From the NCBI GenBank assembly GCA_023412435.1, contig JAEYNS010000157.1:1-18700 (forward strand): DNA of 18,700 nt, written 5' to 3'. The stretch comes from Actinomycetes bacterium. GTDB taxonomy: Bacteria > Actinomycetota > Actinomycetes > Propionibacteriales > Propionibacteriaceae. The position numbers and the translations under genes are program-made. The notes beneath the pieces were generated by a model that worked only from the letters and a program-made list of their open reading frames with translations, was not told where the DNA came from and did no database searches. Shown here piece by piece: positions 6,955-13,987 of this stretch (its first letter is position 1; each line of letters starts with the position of its first letter).

Positions 6955-7251
6955 ATGAAGGAAGCCCTGCACCTCGAGGCGGCCCCCGCCGGCCACAGCT
7001 GCGGCTGCGGCCACACCGCCGAGGAGGACATCGTGCTGGACGTCCGCGCCATCCCCCATGCGATCCGCCACGCCAGCGTGCTCGGCGCCTTCGACGCGAT
7101 TCCGGTCGGCGGGTCGCTGGTGCTGGTGGCGCCGCACAACCCCGTCCCCCTGCTGAACCAGCTCGCCGAGCGTGCGGCCATCCAGGTCGAGTACCTCAAG
7201 GAAGAGCCCGGGGAATGGCACCTGCGGGTCCTGCGCACGGCGACCCTCTGA
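6955..7251 (+). CDS. DUF2249 domain-containing protein
   Basis: This is a small 98-aa cytosolic protein. The DUF2249 domain fills residues 26-96: VLDVRAIPHAIRH, then GGSLVLVAPHNPVPLL, then a WHLRV strand. It has the family's conserved Arg31, Pro34, His39 and His61. DUF2249 has a TusA/SirA-like fold and is often found beside hemerythrin-like or NO-response genes; its reaction is unknown. Before the domain lies a short Cys/His motif, HSCGCGH (14-20), that could bind metal. The ATG at 6955 has AAGGAG at 6944-6949. The 69-bp gap from the hemerythrin gene contains a 12-bp self-complementary run, CCCCGCGCGGGG (6906-6917), which may weaken read-through. Co-transcription with the hemerythrin gene is inferred. 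Confidence 0.85.
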   Translation: MKEALHLEAAPAGHSCGCGHTAEEDIVLDVRAIPHAIRHASVLGAFDAIPVGGSLVLVAPHNPVPLLNQLAERAAIQVEYLKEEPGEWHLRVLRTATL

Positions 7252-7297
7252 CGGCGGCACTCGCACGGCGCTGAGCGCGGTGGCTCCCGACCGGTCT

Positions 7298-7313
7298 GCC
7301 TGCTTCGGCAAGC
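7298..7313 (+). terminator. UUCG-loop hairpin after the DUF2249 gene
   Basis: GCCTGC-TTCG-GCAAGC forms a 6-bp stem with one mismatch and a stable TTCG tetraloop, 46 bp after the stop. No T-tract follows, so its role as a terminator is uncertain. Confidence 0.3.
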
Positions 7314-7363
7314 CTGTCCGTCCTGGCCGCCAGGCCCGACATAGCACGTCAGCCGAGTGATCG

Positions 7364-7526
7364 GGCGACCATTGTGTGGTTATGGAGCGCGGCGCCCGGG
7401 CTGGGCGACCGTATGGGCGACGTGAGTGTGGTTCTGAGCGGCCCTGATCGCTCCATAACCGCACTCTTGTCGCCGCCGCCGCAAGGCCCGCCGTCCTACC
7501 GTCGTCAGAACCGCACTCTCGTCGCC
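7364..7526. repeat. Symmetric element of four motif copies, two per strand
   Basis: A motif GGCGAC, a few variable bases, then AGTGyGGTTmTG (often followed by GAGCG) occurs four times. The + copies start at 7364 and 7416; the - strand copies start at 7474 and 7526. Spacing is 52 bp on both strands, and all four are symmetric about base 7445. The inner pair (7416-7474) can fold into a long imperfect hairpin with an 8-nt loop. Copies 1 and 3 share GGTTATGGAGCG; copies 2 and 4 share GGTTCTG. It resembles a REP- or MITE-type palindromic repeat, or a binding array. No coding frame is credible here. Confidence 0.75.
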
Positions 7527-7829
7527 GGTGCTACGGGTCGTGTCTGGCCGCCCCCGCGCCGAGCCGGGAGGGAGTCCGGGGAGCGCCCGATCCGAGTCCT
7601 GGGTCGCCGCCCGCCGTCTCAGGGACGACCCTTGCGCCGGGTTGGCTCTGGCCGCCGATCAGCGCGTGGGCGGTGCCTCGGCGGCAGTCGTGTTCAGGCG
7701 CCGACGGGCACCACTGGAGTTCTCAGCTCCTCTGGACGGAGAAGATCCCGACGGAAGCGCCCGAGGGTAGTGGTGTCTTGATCCCGGCGTGGGTCCACGG
7801 CAACCCTCCGGAGTGACCCCGGGGACCAC
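7527..7829. other. Non-coding stretch, nothing recognised
   Basis: There is no ORF here with family motifs, a ribosome-binding site or convincing codon use. Open frames at 7528-7770 and 7374-7781 are Arg/Gly/Ser-rich, as expected of chance frames in GC-rich DNA. I see no repeat or attachment site. Confidence 0.5.
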
Positions 7830-7864
7830 GAAAGCCGCCCCAACCCATAGTCAGAGCGGCTTTC
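7830..7864 (-). terminator. Terminator-like hairpin downstream of tRNA-Pro
   Basis: GAAAGCCGC (7830-7838) and GCGGCTTTC (7856-7864) form a perfect 9-bp stem with a 17-nt loop. Read on the - strand the 3' arm ends in CTTTC, giving a weak U-run. It sits just past the tRNA 3' end, as expected of its terminator. Confidence 0.6.
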
Positions 7865-7866
7865 CG

Positions 7867-7944
<78 letters not shown>

Positions 7945-7999
7945 ATCGACCCCGACTCGCGTCAGGGCCGTAGGTCACTCTAGCCGACGGGCGGCCCGA

Positions 8000-8908
8000 T
8001 CAGCCAACCGACCGTGCCGTGAGGCTGAGCAGGGTCGCCTCCGGCGGGCACGCGAACCGGTACGGGGCCAACGGGGAGGTTCCCAGGCCTGCCGACACGT
8101 GCACCCAGGAGGTCCGTCCGCCGGCCTTGTGCTTGGACAACCCCTTCGCCCGCTGCGGCGGCAGGTCGCAGTTCGTCGTCAGCGCCCCGTAGATCGGGAC
8201 GCAGACCTGGCCGCCGTGGGTGTGGCCGGCGAAGATCAGCTTCACCCGGTCGGCGGTCATCGCGTCCAGCACCCGCAGGTAGGGAGCGTGCGTCACCCCG
8301 ATCGCCAGGTCGGCGTCCTTGGCGGGCCTGCCCGAGACGGCGGCGTAGTCGTCCAGCCCGAGGTGGGCGTCGTCGGTTCCCCGCAGTTCCAGCCGGACGC
8401 CGGCCACGTCCAGCGTCGTCTTGCGCTGCGTCAGGTCGACCCAGCCCCCCGAGGAGAGCGCCGACTTGAGCCGCCCGGTGGGCAGCGGGTTGGCTGTGCT
8501 GGCGCCGTCCCTGGTGGTCGGGCGCACCAGGTAGCCCAGCGGGTTGGAGAACCGTGGCCCGGTGTAGTCGTTCGAGCCCATCACGAACACGCCGGGACGC
8601 TCCAGCAGCCGCCCCAGCGCGCCGGTGAGGGTGTCGATGGCCTCCGGCTCGGCAACGTTGTCACCGGTGTTGACGACCAGGTCGGGCTCGAGCCCTGCCA
8701 GGCTTGCGATGAACCGGGCCCGTGCCCTGTCGCGCACCAGCAGGTGGGCATCGGAGAGGTGCAGCACCCGCAGCCGCGGCGACCCGGGTGGCAGCACCGA
8801 GACGGTCGCCCGCCGCAGCTGGAACGAGCGGGCCTCGACCAGCGCTCCGTACGCGACACAGGCCGCCCCGGCCAGGGCGAGCCGGCCGAGCGTCCTAGTC
8901 GCCGTCAT
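8000..8908 (-). CDS. Membrane-anchored calcineurin-like metallophosphoesterase
   Basis: This is a 302-aa protein of the YkuE/YaeI-like metallophosphoesterase group. The metal-site motifs are HLSDAHL (Asp53, His55), NTGDN (Asp83), GSNDY (Asn113, Asp114; a Ser replaces the usual first His of GNHD), THAP (His207) and AGHTHGGQ (His229, His231). One N-terminal hydrophobic segment (about 8-25) should anchor it in the membrane; whether the catalytic domain faces outward is not certain. The substrate is unknown. The ATG at 8908 overlaps the end of the PBP gene by 14 bp and has only a G-rich leader within the PBP poly-Gly codons, so translational coupling is likely. The order PBP then phosphoesterase matches M. 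tuberculosis ponA2-Rv3683. A longer frame up to 9049 would be antisense-like and is rejected. Confidence 0.88.
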   Translation of the reverse strand: MTATRTLGRLALAGAACVAYGALVEARSFQLRRATVSVLPPGSPRLRVLHLSDAHLLVRDRARARFIASLAGLEPDLVVNTGDNVAEPEAIDTLTGALGRLLERPGVFVMGSNDYTGPRFSNPLGYLVRPTTRDGASTANPLPTGRLKSALSSGGWVDLTQRKTTLDVAGVRLELRGTDDAHLGLDDYAAVSGRPAKDADLAIGVTHAPYLRVLDAMTADRVKLIFAGHTHGGQVCVPIYGALTTNCDLPPQRAKGLSKHKAGGRTSWVHVSAGLGTSPLAPYRFACPPEATLLSLTARSVG

Positions 8909-11429
8909 TGCCCCCGCCGCGACCGCCGCCCCGTCCGCGGCCACCGCCGCCACCGCCGCCCTGCTCCGCAGGCACGCACTGGCCGGGTGGCGGGTTGGGC
9001 ACCAGCACCTCGCCCTCACCACAGGTGGGTGGCGGCAGGTACTGGACACACTCCGGCAGGAGCTCGTTGCCCTCCAGGCGGCACCAGCCCTCTGACCCCT
9101 TCTTGGGGCCCTTCGAGATCTCGATCGCGATGGCGCTCAGCTTCGGCGCCTTGCCCGACGGCGACGTGCCGACGATCGTGCCCTTCGCCTCGTCCGAGGC
9201 GACCTCGTCGGTGAAGTAGGTGAACCCTGCCTTGCGCAGCCGTTCCTTGCAGGTGCCCACGCCCATGCCGATGCAGCTGGGCACGGAGACCCATTCGCCC
9301 TTGAGGATCGACGACGGCGGCTCCTTGAAGCGCTCCGACTTGTACCCGTCGAGGTTCTCGATCGCGTACGACATCGCTGGACGCAGCAGGCGGCCGCCCG
9401 CCTCGCTACCGGAACGGCCGTACACGTACTGCTTGGAGTGCTTCAGGTAGGCACCGTTGAGGTAGCGGCCGTTGCGGGCCTTCCAGAAGTCGACGAACCT
9501 GGGGTCGTTGTCGTAGGAGAGCACCGCGGCCGCGGCGAGGTTCGGCGTGTAGCCCACCGTCCACACCGCACGGTTGTCCGGGACCGTCCCGGTCTTGCCC
9601 GCCATCTGCACCCCGGGGATCTTGGCGAGCCGTGCCGTGCCGCCGGTCATCGGGCCCTGGAAGATCTTGTTGATCCCGTCGGCGACGTCCTTGGACAGCA
9701 CGCGCTTGCAGTCGGCGCTGGGGACGTCCAGCTCGGCACCCTCCCGGGTCTTGATCGACGAGACGATCACCGGTTCGCAGTGCACGCCACGGTTGGCGAA
9801 GGTGGCGAACGCCTCGACCAGCGACAGCGGCGGGGTCTCGATGCTGCCCAGGGTGAACGACGGAATGGTGTGGTACGACATCACGTCCGGGTAGGTCTCG
9901 CTCGGCTTGCCGACCTCCAGGCCGAGCTTGTCGGCCATCTCGACCGCCGCGCACACCCCGACCGCCTGGATCAGCTGGGCGAAGTAGGTGTTCACGGAGC
10001 CCCGCACGCCGGCGAACATGTCCATCACGCCGGACGGGCTCGCGTTGGTCACCTTCCACTTCTTGTCCAGCGTGAACTCACCGTCACATGACTTGTATGG
10101 CCCCTCGAACTCCATCACCCGCTTGGCGTTGTACTTGCCGTAGGCACCCATCCCGGCCTCCAGCGCTGCCGCCGCGACGAAGGCCTTGAAGGTGGAGCCG
10201 CCCTGGAACCCGTCAGCGCCCCCCATCGCGTGGGAGGCCGCATAGTTGTAGTAGGTCTCGCCGCGCCACTTGTCCTTGGTGCCGTCCTTGTTGTCGCCCA
10301 TTTTGGGTCGGCTCTGCGCCATCGACACGATCTTGCCGGTGGAGGGCTCGATCATGGTGATCACCGACACCACCGGGTCCTTGGCGTCGACGAAGTTGGC
10401 AATCGTCTTCTCCGACTGCTTCTGGATCTTGGGGTCGACCGTCAGCTGGATGGTCAGGCCGCCGCGGTAGAGCCGGTTCTCCCGCTCCTCCTGGGTGCTG
10501 CCGAGGCTGTTGGCCTGGGTCAGCAGCACGCGCTTGGCGTAATCGCAGATGAACGGGTACCGGGCGTTGCCGCAATCGAGCTTGTTCGGGGTGACCTTCT
10601 CCTTGTCGAACGCCTCGGCCTTGGCGGCCTCGCCCTCGGCCTTGGTCACCTTGCCCAGCTCGACCATCCGGTCGATGACGTTGTTGCGGCGCTCGATGGC
10701 GACCTGCGGGTACTTCACCGGGTTGGTGGTGACGGGGTTGCGGACCAGCCCGGCCAGCATGGCGGACTGGGCGAGGTTCAGCTTGGCGGCCGAGACGCCG
10801 AAGTAGTGCCGGGCTGCCGCCTCGACGCCGTAGGCGCCGTCGCCGTAGTAGGAGATGTTGAGGTAGCGCTCGAGGATCTCGTCCTTGGAGAGCTTCTTCT
10901 CCAGTGCGATTGCGAACCGCAGCTCGCGGATCTTGCGGGCCAGCGTGTTCTCGGTGGCGGCGGCGCGGGCCACGGGGTCGTTGTTCGCCTCGGCGGTCTC
11001 GATCAGGACGAGCCGGACGTACTGCTGGGTGATGCTGGAGCCGCCCTGGGTGACGCCCTGCGAGGTGCTGACCAGCGCCCGCAGCGTGCCCTGCAGGTCG
11101 ATCGCGCCGTGCTCGTAGAACCGGTGGTCCTCGATCGCCACCTGCGCCTCGCGCATGATCGGCGCGATCTTGTCCAGCGGTTCGTAGACCCGGTTCTCGT
11201 TGTAGAAGTAGGTGAGCAGATCGCCGTTCGCCATCTCGACGCGGGACCGCTCCGACTGCGGCGGGGTCTCCAGTTCGGTGGGCAGCGCGTCGAGGCTGAG
11301 AGCTGCATCACGTCCGGTGGTGGCGACCATGCTGACTGCGGGGACGACGAAGCCCGCGGTCAGGAGTCCGCCCAGTACGGCGACTCCCAGGAAGACCAGC
11401 AGCGAGTACAGCCGTTTGCCCAGACGCAT
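8895..11429 (-). CDS. ponA2: Bifunctional class A penicillin-binding protein with PASTA domain (PonA2-like)
   Basis: This 844-aa enzyme polymerises and cross-links peptidoglycan at the outer face of the membrane. A signal-anchor helix is at about 8-35. The GT51 transglycosylase domain (about 65-240) has Glu100 in EDHRFYEH and GGSSITQQ at 129-136. The transpeptidase domain (about 330-690) has Ser412/Lys415 in GSTFK, Ser478-Asn480 in SVN, and KTG at 612-614. One PASTA domain follows (about 711-775). The last 70 residues are unusual: four more Cys (783, 794, 803, 818) after Cys719 and Cys727, then a Gly/Arg run. Domain order and neighbours (divergent whiB, downstream phosphoesterase) match mycobacterial PonA2. 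The ATG at 11429 has no Shine-Dalgarno; TACCCT lies 7 nt upstream, suggesting a leaderless message. Confidence 0.93.
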   Translation of the reverse strand: MRLGKRLYSLLVFLGVAVLGGLLTAGFVVPAVSMVATTGRDAALSLDALPTELETPPQSERSRVEMANGDLLTYFYNENRVYEPLDKIAPIMREAQVAIEDHRFYEHGAIDLQGTLRALVSTSQGVTQGGSSITQQYVRLVLIETAEANNDPVARAAATENTLARKIRELRFAIALEKKLSKDEILERYLNISYYGDGAYGVEAAARHYFGVSAAKLNLAQSAMLAGLVRNPVTTNPVKYPQVAIERRNNVIDRMVELGKVTKAEGEAAKAEAFDKEKVTPNKLDCGNARYPFICDYAKRVLLTQANSLGSTQEERENRLYRGGLTIQLTVDPKIQKQSEKTIANFVDAKDPVVSVITMIEPSTGKIVSMAQSRPKMGDNKDGTKDKWRGETYYNYAASHAMGGADGFQGGSTFKAFVAAAALEAGMGAYGKYNAKRVMEFEGPYKSCDGEFTLDKKWKVTNASPSGVMDMFAGVRGSVNTYFAQLIQAVGVCAAVEMADKLGLEVGKPSETYPDVMSYHTIPSFTLGSIETPPLSLVEAFATFANRGVHCEPVIVSSIKTREGAELDVPSADCKRVLSKDVADGINKIFQGPMTGGTARLAKIPGVQMAGKTGTVPDNRAVWTVGYTPNLAAAAVLSYDNDPRFVDFWKARNGRYLNGAYLKHSKQYVYGRSGSEAGGRLLRPAMSYAIENLDGYKSERFKEPPSSILKGEWVSVPSCIGMGVGTCKERLRKAGFTYFTDEVASDEAKGTIVGTSPSGKAPKLSAIAIEISKGPKKGSEGWCRLEGNELLPECVQYLPPPTCGEGEVLVPNPPPGQCVPAEQGGGGGGGRGRGGGRGGGNDGD

Positions 11430-11687
11430 GGCATCTAGGGTACGTGACGGTCTCCCGGGGCGGTAAAACTCCTGCGGAGTGCCGCCAGGAACGATAAACT
11501 GCGCGCACCAGATAAGGCCTGTGGTGCCGTCCGTCTCAGCATGAGGGGGACCGACGTCTCAGTATTCGAGCTGTGCAATCTCACGCTTTCATACCGCCTA
11601 GCCAGACGCGCGCTTAATGGCCTAACCTTTAGCCAACACGGTTCCGCGACCGACTCCCCGGTTGCTCGACGTGAGAGGTGTGGGGCA
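11430..11687. promoter_or_regulatory. Divergent regulatory region between the PBP gene and whiB
   Basis: This is 258 bp, less GC-rich than its surroundings around 11575-11640. An ATG-started frame from 11541 joins whiB, but it has no ribosome-binding site and its 49 extra residues resemble no WhiB protein. I therefore treat it as an untranslated leader plus promoters for both genes. Confidence 0.5.
11437..11442 (-). promoter_or_regulatory. -10 hexamer TACCCT for the PBP gene
   Basis: TACCCT (TAnnnT type) ends 7 nt before the ATG at 11429, so transcription would begin at or near the start codon. No clear -35 is seen. Confidence 0.4.
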
Positions 11688-11969
11688 TTGGCGCTCGCGA
11701 ATACTGAAGACTGGACGCTCCTTGCGCGCTGCCGCGGGATGCAGGATGACCTCTTCCCCGAAGGTGCCGACCAGAAGCGCGTCCGCGTTGTCTGCTACGC
11801 CTGCCCGGTCCGCAACGAGTGCCTCGCCGAGGCGCTCGACAACCGCATCGAGTGGGGCGTCTGGGGCGGGATGACCGAGCGGGAGCGTCGTCAGCTGCTC
11901 CGCCAGCGCACCGACATCACCTCGTGGACCTCCATCCTCTGCCCGAAGGACAAGGACAAGGCCCACTAG
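11688..11969 (+). CDS. whiB: WhiB-family iron-sulfur transcriptional regulator
   Basis: This is a WhiB-like protein, 93 aa from the TTG at 11688. The four [4Fe-4S] cysteines are Cys15 (ARCRGM), Cys36 and Cys39 (CYAC), and Cys45, with the canonical C-x2-C-x5-C spacing. The turn GVWGGMTERERR and a basic tail (KDKDKAH) follow. WhiB proteins are redox- or NO-sensitive factors that contact the housekeeping sigma factor. The position divergent from a PonA2-like gene, and the LFPEGADQKR segment, suggest the WhiB4 subgroup. The start is not secure: TTG 11688 has GAGAGG at 11673-11678, and an ATG at 11541 would add 49 atypical residues. It precedes a six-gene + strand run but is separated from it by a hairpin. 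Confidence 0.88.
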   Translation: MALANTEDWTLLARCRGMQDDLFPEGADQKRVRVVCYACPVRNECLAEALDNRIEWGVWGGMTERERRQLLRQRTDITSWTSILCPKDKDKAH

Positions 11970-11995
11970 GCCCGATCCTTCTCGCCGGACCGGGC
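11970..11995 (+). terminator. Hairpin directly after whiB
   Basis: GCCCGATCC (11970-11978) and GGACCGGGC (11987-11995) form a 9-bp stem with one A-C mismatch and an 8-nt loop, immediately after the whiB stop. The following bases contain only a weak T-run. Confidence 0.45.
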
Positions 11996-12023
11996 TGCGG
12001 TTCCTCCCGTCAGCCACGCGTCC

Positions 12024-12029
12024 TACCCT
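12024..12029 (+). promoter_or_regulatory. -10 hexamer TACCCT for the DUF4177 gene
   Basis: TACCCT ends 6 nt before the ATG at 12036, and no Shine-Dalgarno is present. This fits a leaderless promoter driving the DUF4177-ridA-nth run. Confidence 0.45.
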
Positions 12030-12035
12030 GTGCAC

Positions 12036-12194
12036 ATGACGAAATGGGAATACGCCACCGTCCCGGTCCTGATCCACGCCACCAAGCAGATCCTCGACAC
12101 CTGGGGCGCTGACGGCTGGGAGCTCGTGCAGATGATGCCCGGCCCCAACCCGCAGAACCTTGTCGCCTACTTCAAGCGCCCGCTGGAGCAGTGA
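12036..12194 (+). CDS. Small DUF4177-type protein (Rv3678A-like)
   Basis: This is a 52-aa soluble protein. It opens with MTKWEYATVPVLIHATKQIL, then reads DTWGADGWELVQMMPGPNPQ and NLVAYFKRP. The K-W-E-Y start and the DGWELV core are hallmarks of the DUF4177 fold, a small beta-alpha-beta unit. Its function is not known. In M. tuberculosis a protein of the same size and kind (Rv3678A) sits beside the RidA-like gene Rv3678c, as here. The ATG has no ribosome-binding site, but a -10 hexamer lies just upstream, so it is probably translated from a leaderless message. Its TGA overlaps the next ATG by one base (TGATG), so it is coupled to the RidA-like gene. Confidence 0.85.
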   Translation: MTKWEYATVPVLIHATKQILDTWGADGWELVQMMPGPNPQNLVAYFKRPLEQ

Positions 12195-12685
12195 TGGACG
12201 AGGAGCTCGGCGGCCCGCGGGCCTCCGTCCGGCTGGCCGAGCTCGGGATCGAGCTGCCGCCGGTGGCCGCCCCGGTAGCCGCCTACATCCCCGCGATCCT
12301 GTCCGCCGGCCAGGTCTTCACCTCCGGCCAGCTTCCCGTCGTCGAGGGACGCCTGCTCGCGCTCGGCAGGGTGGGCGCCGAGGTGAGCCCTGAGCAGGCC
12401 GCCGACCTGGCCCGGGTCGCCGCGCTCAATGCCGTCGCCGCTGCCGCGAGCGTGGCCGGCGGGGTGGACGGGATCCGCCGCGTGGTCAAGGTCGTCGTCT
12501 ACGTCGCCAGCGACCCCGGGTTCACCGCCCAGGCACAGGTGGCCAACGGGGCGTCGCTGCTGCTGCAGGAGATCTTCGGGGAGCGGGGCAGCCACGTCCG
12601 CAGCGCGGTCGGGGTCGCGGCCCTCCCGCTGAACGCCCCGGTCGAGGTCGAGCTCGTTGTCGAAGCCAACGCCGCCTCCTTCTGA
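12194..12685 (+). CDS. RidA/YjgF/YER057c/UK114-family protein
   Basis: This 163-aa protein belongs to the RidA superfamily of small trimeric proteins. Archetypal RidA hydrolyses reactive enamine/imine intermediates released by PLP enzymes. Visible family features are the [11 protein letters not shown] strand-turn, a long helix ([16 protein letters not shown]), [10 protein letters not shown], and the C-terminal [20 protein letters not shown]. Arg136 sits where RidA has its catalytic Arg. It is longer than archetypal RidA (about 130 aa), as in the actinobacterial Rv3678c type, so deaminase activity is not assured. The ATG at 12194 has GGAG at 12185-12188; a GTG one codon earlier is equally open. 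The 3' end overlaps nth by 29 bp, pointing to one operon. Confidence 0.88.
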   Translation: MDEELGGPRASVRLAELGIELPPVAAPVAAYIPAILSAGQVFTSGQLPVVEGRLLALGRVGAEVSPEQAADLARVAALNAVAAAASVAGGVDGIRRVVKVVVYVASDPGFTAQAQVANGASLLLQEIFGERGSHVRSAVGVAALPLNAPVEVELVVEANAASF

Positions 12686-13388
12686 GGCGGGAACCGCCGA
12701 GTCCCGGCTCGCCCTGGTCCGGCGTGCCCGGGCGATCTACCGCGTGCTCGGCGAGACCTACCCCGACGCGCACTGCGAACTCGACTTCACCACCCCGCTG
12801 CAGCTGCTGGTGGCCACGATCCTGTCCGCGCAGTCCACCGACCGGCGGGTGAACACCGTCACCCCGGAGCTGTTCCGCCGCTACCCGGACGCCGCGGCGC
12901 TCGCCGCCGCCGACCGCGCCGAACTCGAGGAGCTGATCAAGCCGACCGGCTTCTTCCGCGCCAAGACCGACGCCCTGCTCCGGCTCGGCGCTGCGCTGGT
13001 GGCCGACTTCGGCGGCCAGGTGCCGGGCACCCTCGCCCAGCTGGTCACCCTGCCAGGGGTGGGGCGCAAGACCGCGAACGTGGTGCTCGGCGACGCCTTC
13101 GGCGTTGCGGGCATCACCACCGACACCCACCTGATCCGGCTCGCCCAACGGTTCGGCTGGACCGTCCAGACCAAGCCGGACGCCATCGAGGTCGAGGTCG
13201 GCTCGCTGTTCGAGAAGCGCGACTGGGTGCTGGTGAACCACCGGGTGATCTGGCACGGCCGACGCCGCTGCCACGCCATCCGGCCCGCCTGCGGGGCCTG
13301 CCCGGTCGCGCGGCTGTGCCCGTCCTACGGGCTCGGGCCGACCGACCCGAAGGTGGCAGCGAAACTCGTCCGGGAGCCCCGGGGATGA
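12657..13388 (+). CDS. nth: Endonuclease III (bifunctional DNA glycosylase/AP lyase)
   Basis: Nth removes oxidised pyrimidines and cleaves the resulting abasic site during base-excision repair. The 243-aa protein shows the helix-hairpin-helix [12 protein letters not shown] with catalytic Lys138, the catalytic Asp156 in TTDTH, and the [4Fe-4S] loop Cys205-x6-Cys212-x2-Cys215-x5-Cys221. Earlier, [16 protein letters not shown] is the conserved substrate-site helix. The start is the TTG at 12657, inside the end of the RidA-like gene, with GAGG at 12644-12647; no later ATG or GTG would keep the fold complete. Its stop overlaps the next ATG (ATGA). In mycobacteria crp and other genes lie between ridA and nth; here they are absent. 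Confidence 0.95.
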   Translation: MSKPTPPPSEAGTAESRLALVRRARAIYRVLGETYPDAHCELDFTTPLQLLVATILSAQSTDRRVNTVTPELFRRYPDAAALAAADRAELEELIKPTGFFRAKTDALLRLGAALVADFGGQVPGTLAQLVTLPGVGRKTANVVLGDAFGVAGITTDTHLIRLAQRFGWTVQTKPDAIEVEVGSLFEKRDWVLVNHRVIWHGRRRCHAIRPACGACPVARLCPSYGLGPTDPKVAAKLVREPRG

Positions 13389-13987
13389 GCCGCCCGCTCC
13401 GTGTCCGGCTGGGGTGGGTGGTGGCCGTCCTGGCGGCCGTCGTCGCTGCCGGCTGCGCGCCGGCGACGCCCACCCCGTCCGTCTCGCCCAGCCCGCCCGA
13501 GGTCGACCTCGTTGCGGCGCGGCGGGCCGCCGGGATCGAGGACTGCCCGCAGCCGGTCGGCGAGCCGGTTGCCGACGGCCTTCCCGACCTCGTCCTGGAG
13601 TGTCTGGGCGGCGACACGACGGTGAGGCTATCGGCCCTGCGCGGGCCACTGGTGATCAACCTGTGGGCGCAGTGGTGCCTGCCGTGCCGGCAGGAGGCGC
13701 CGGTGCTGCGCGCCTTCCACGAGGCGCACGGCGCCGAGGTGGCGCTGCTCGGCATCGACTACAACGACCCGCAGCCCGGGCTGGCGATCGAGTTCGCCCA
13801 GCTGGCCGGTTGGCCCTGGCCGCAACTTGCCGACCCCGAGAAGGCCACCGAGGCGCCGCTGGGGTTGCCGGGGATCCCGATCTCGCTGCTGGTGGACGCC
13901 GACGGCAGGCTGGTCGCCCGGCACGCCGGCGCCTTCAAGGACCTTCCCGAGTTGGAGGCCTGGGTCGAAGCAGGGCTCGACTCGTGA
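13385..13987 (+). CDS. TlpA-like thioredoxin-fold lipoprotein
   Basis: This is a 200-aa exported thioredoxin-fold protein. An N-terminal signal ([20 protein letters not shown]) ends in a lipobox-like AAGC with Cys24, so the mature protein is probably lipid-anchored outside the membrane. The redox motif is WCLPC (Cys98, Cys101) in [17 protein letters not shown], with the cis-Pro in GIPIS (Pro165). Together these place it in the TlpA/ResA/thioredoxin-like group, which reduces or oxidises disulfides of exported proteins or cytochrome c precursors. Cys54 and Cys73 lie before the active site. The ATG at 13385 overlaps the nth stop; the open frame above it is part of nth in another phase. The equivalent mycobacterial gene is Rv3673c. 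Confidence 0.9.
   Translation: MSRPLRVRLGWVVAVLAAVVAAGCAPATPTPSVSPSPPEVDLVAARRAAGIEDCPQPVGEPVADGLPDLVLECLGGDTTVRLSALRGPLVINLWAQWCLPCRQEAPVLRAFHEAHGAEVALLGIDYNDPQPGLAIEFAQLAGWPWPQLADPEKATEAPLGLPGIPISLLVDADGRLVARHAGAFKDLPELEAWVEAGLDS

Noticed and set aside
10230-11438. Open frame of 402 codons on the + strand
   Set aside because: Antisense to the penicillin-binding protein gene, which carries all its catalytic motifs; low-complexity translation.
13414-13983. 190-codon N-terminal extension of the Nudix gene
   Set aside because: It overlaps the TlpA-like gene in another frame and its translation is Arg/Gly-rich. The GTG at 13984 overlapping the previous stop gives the normal family length.
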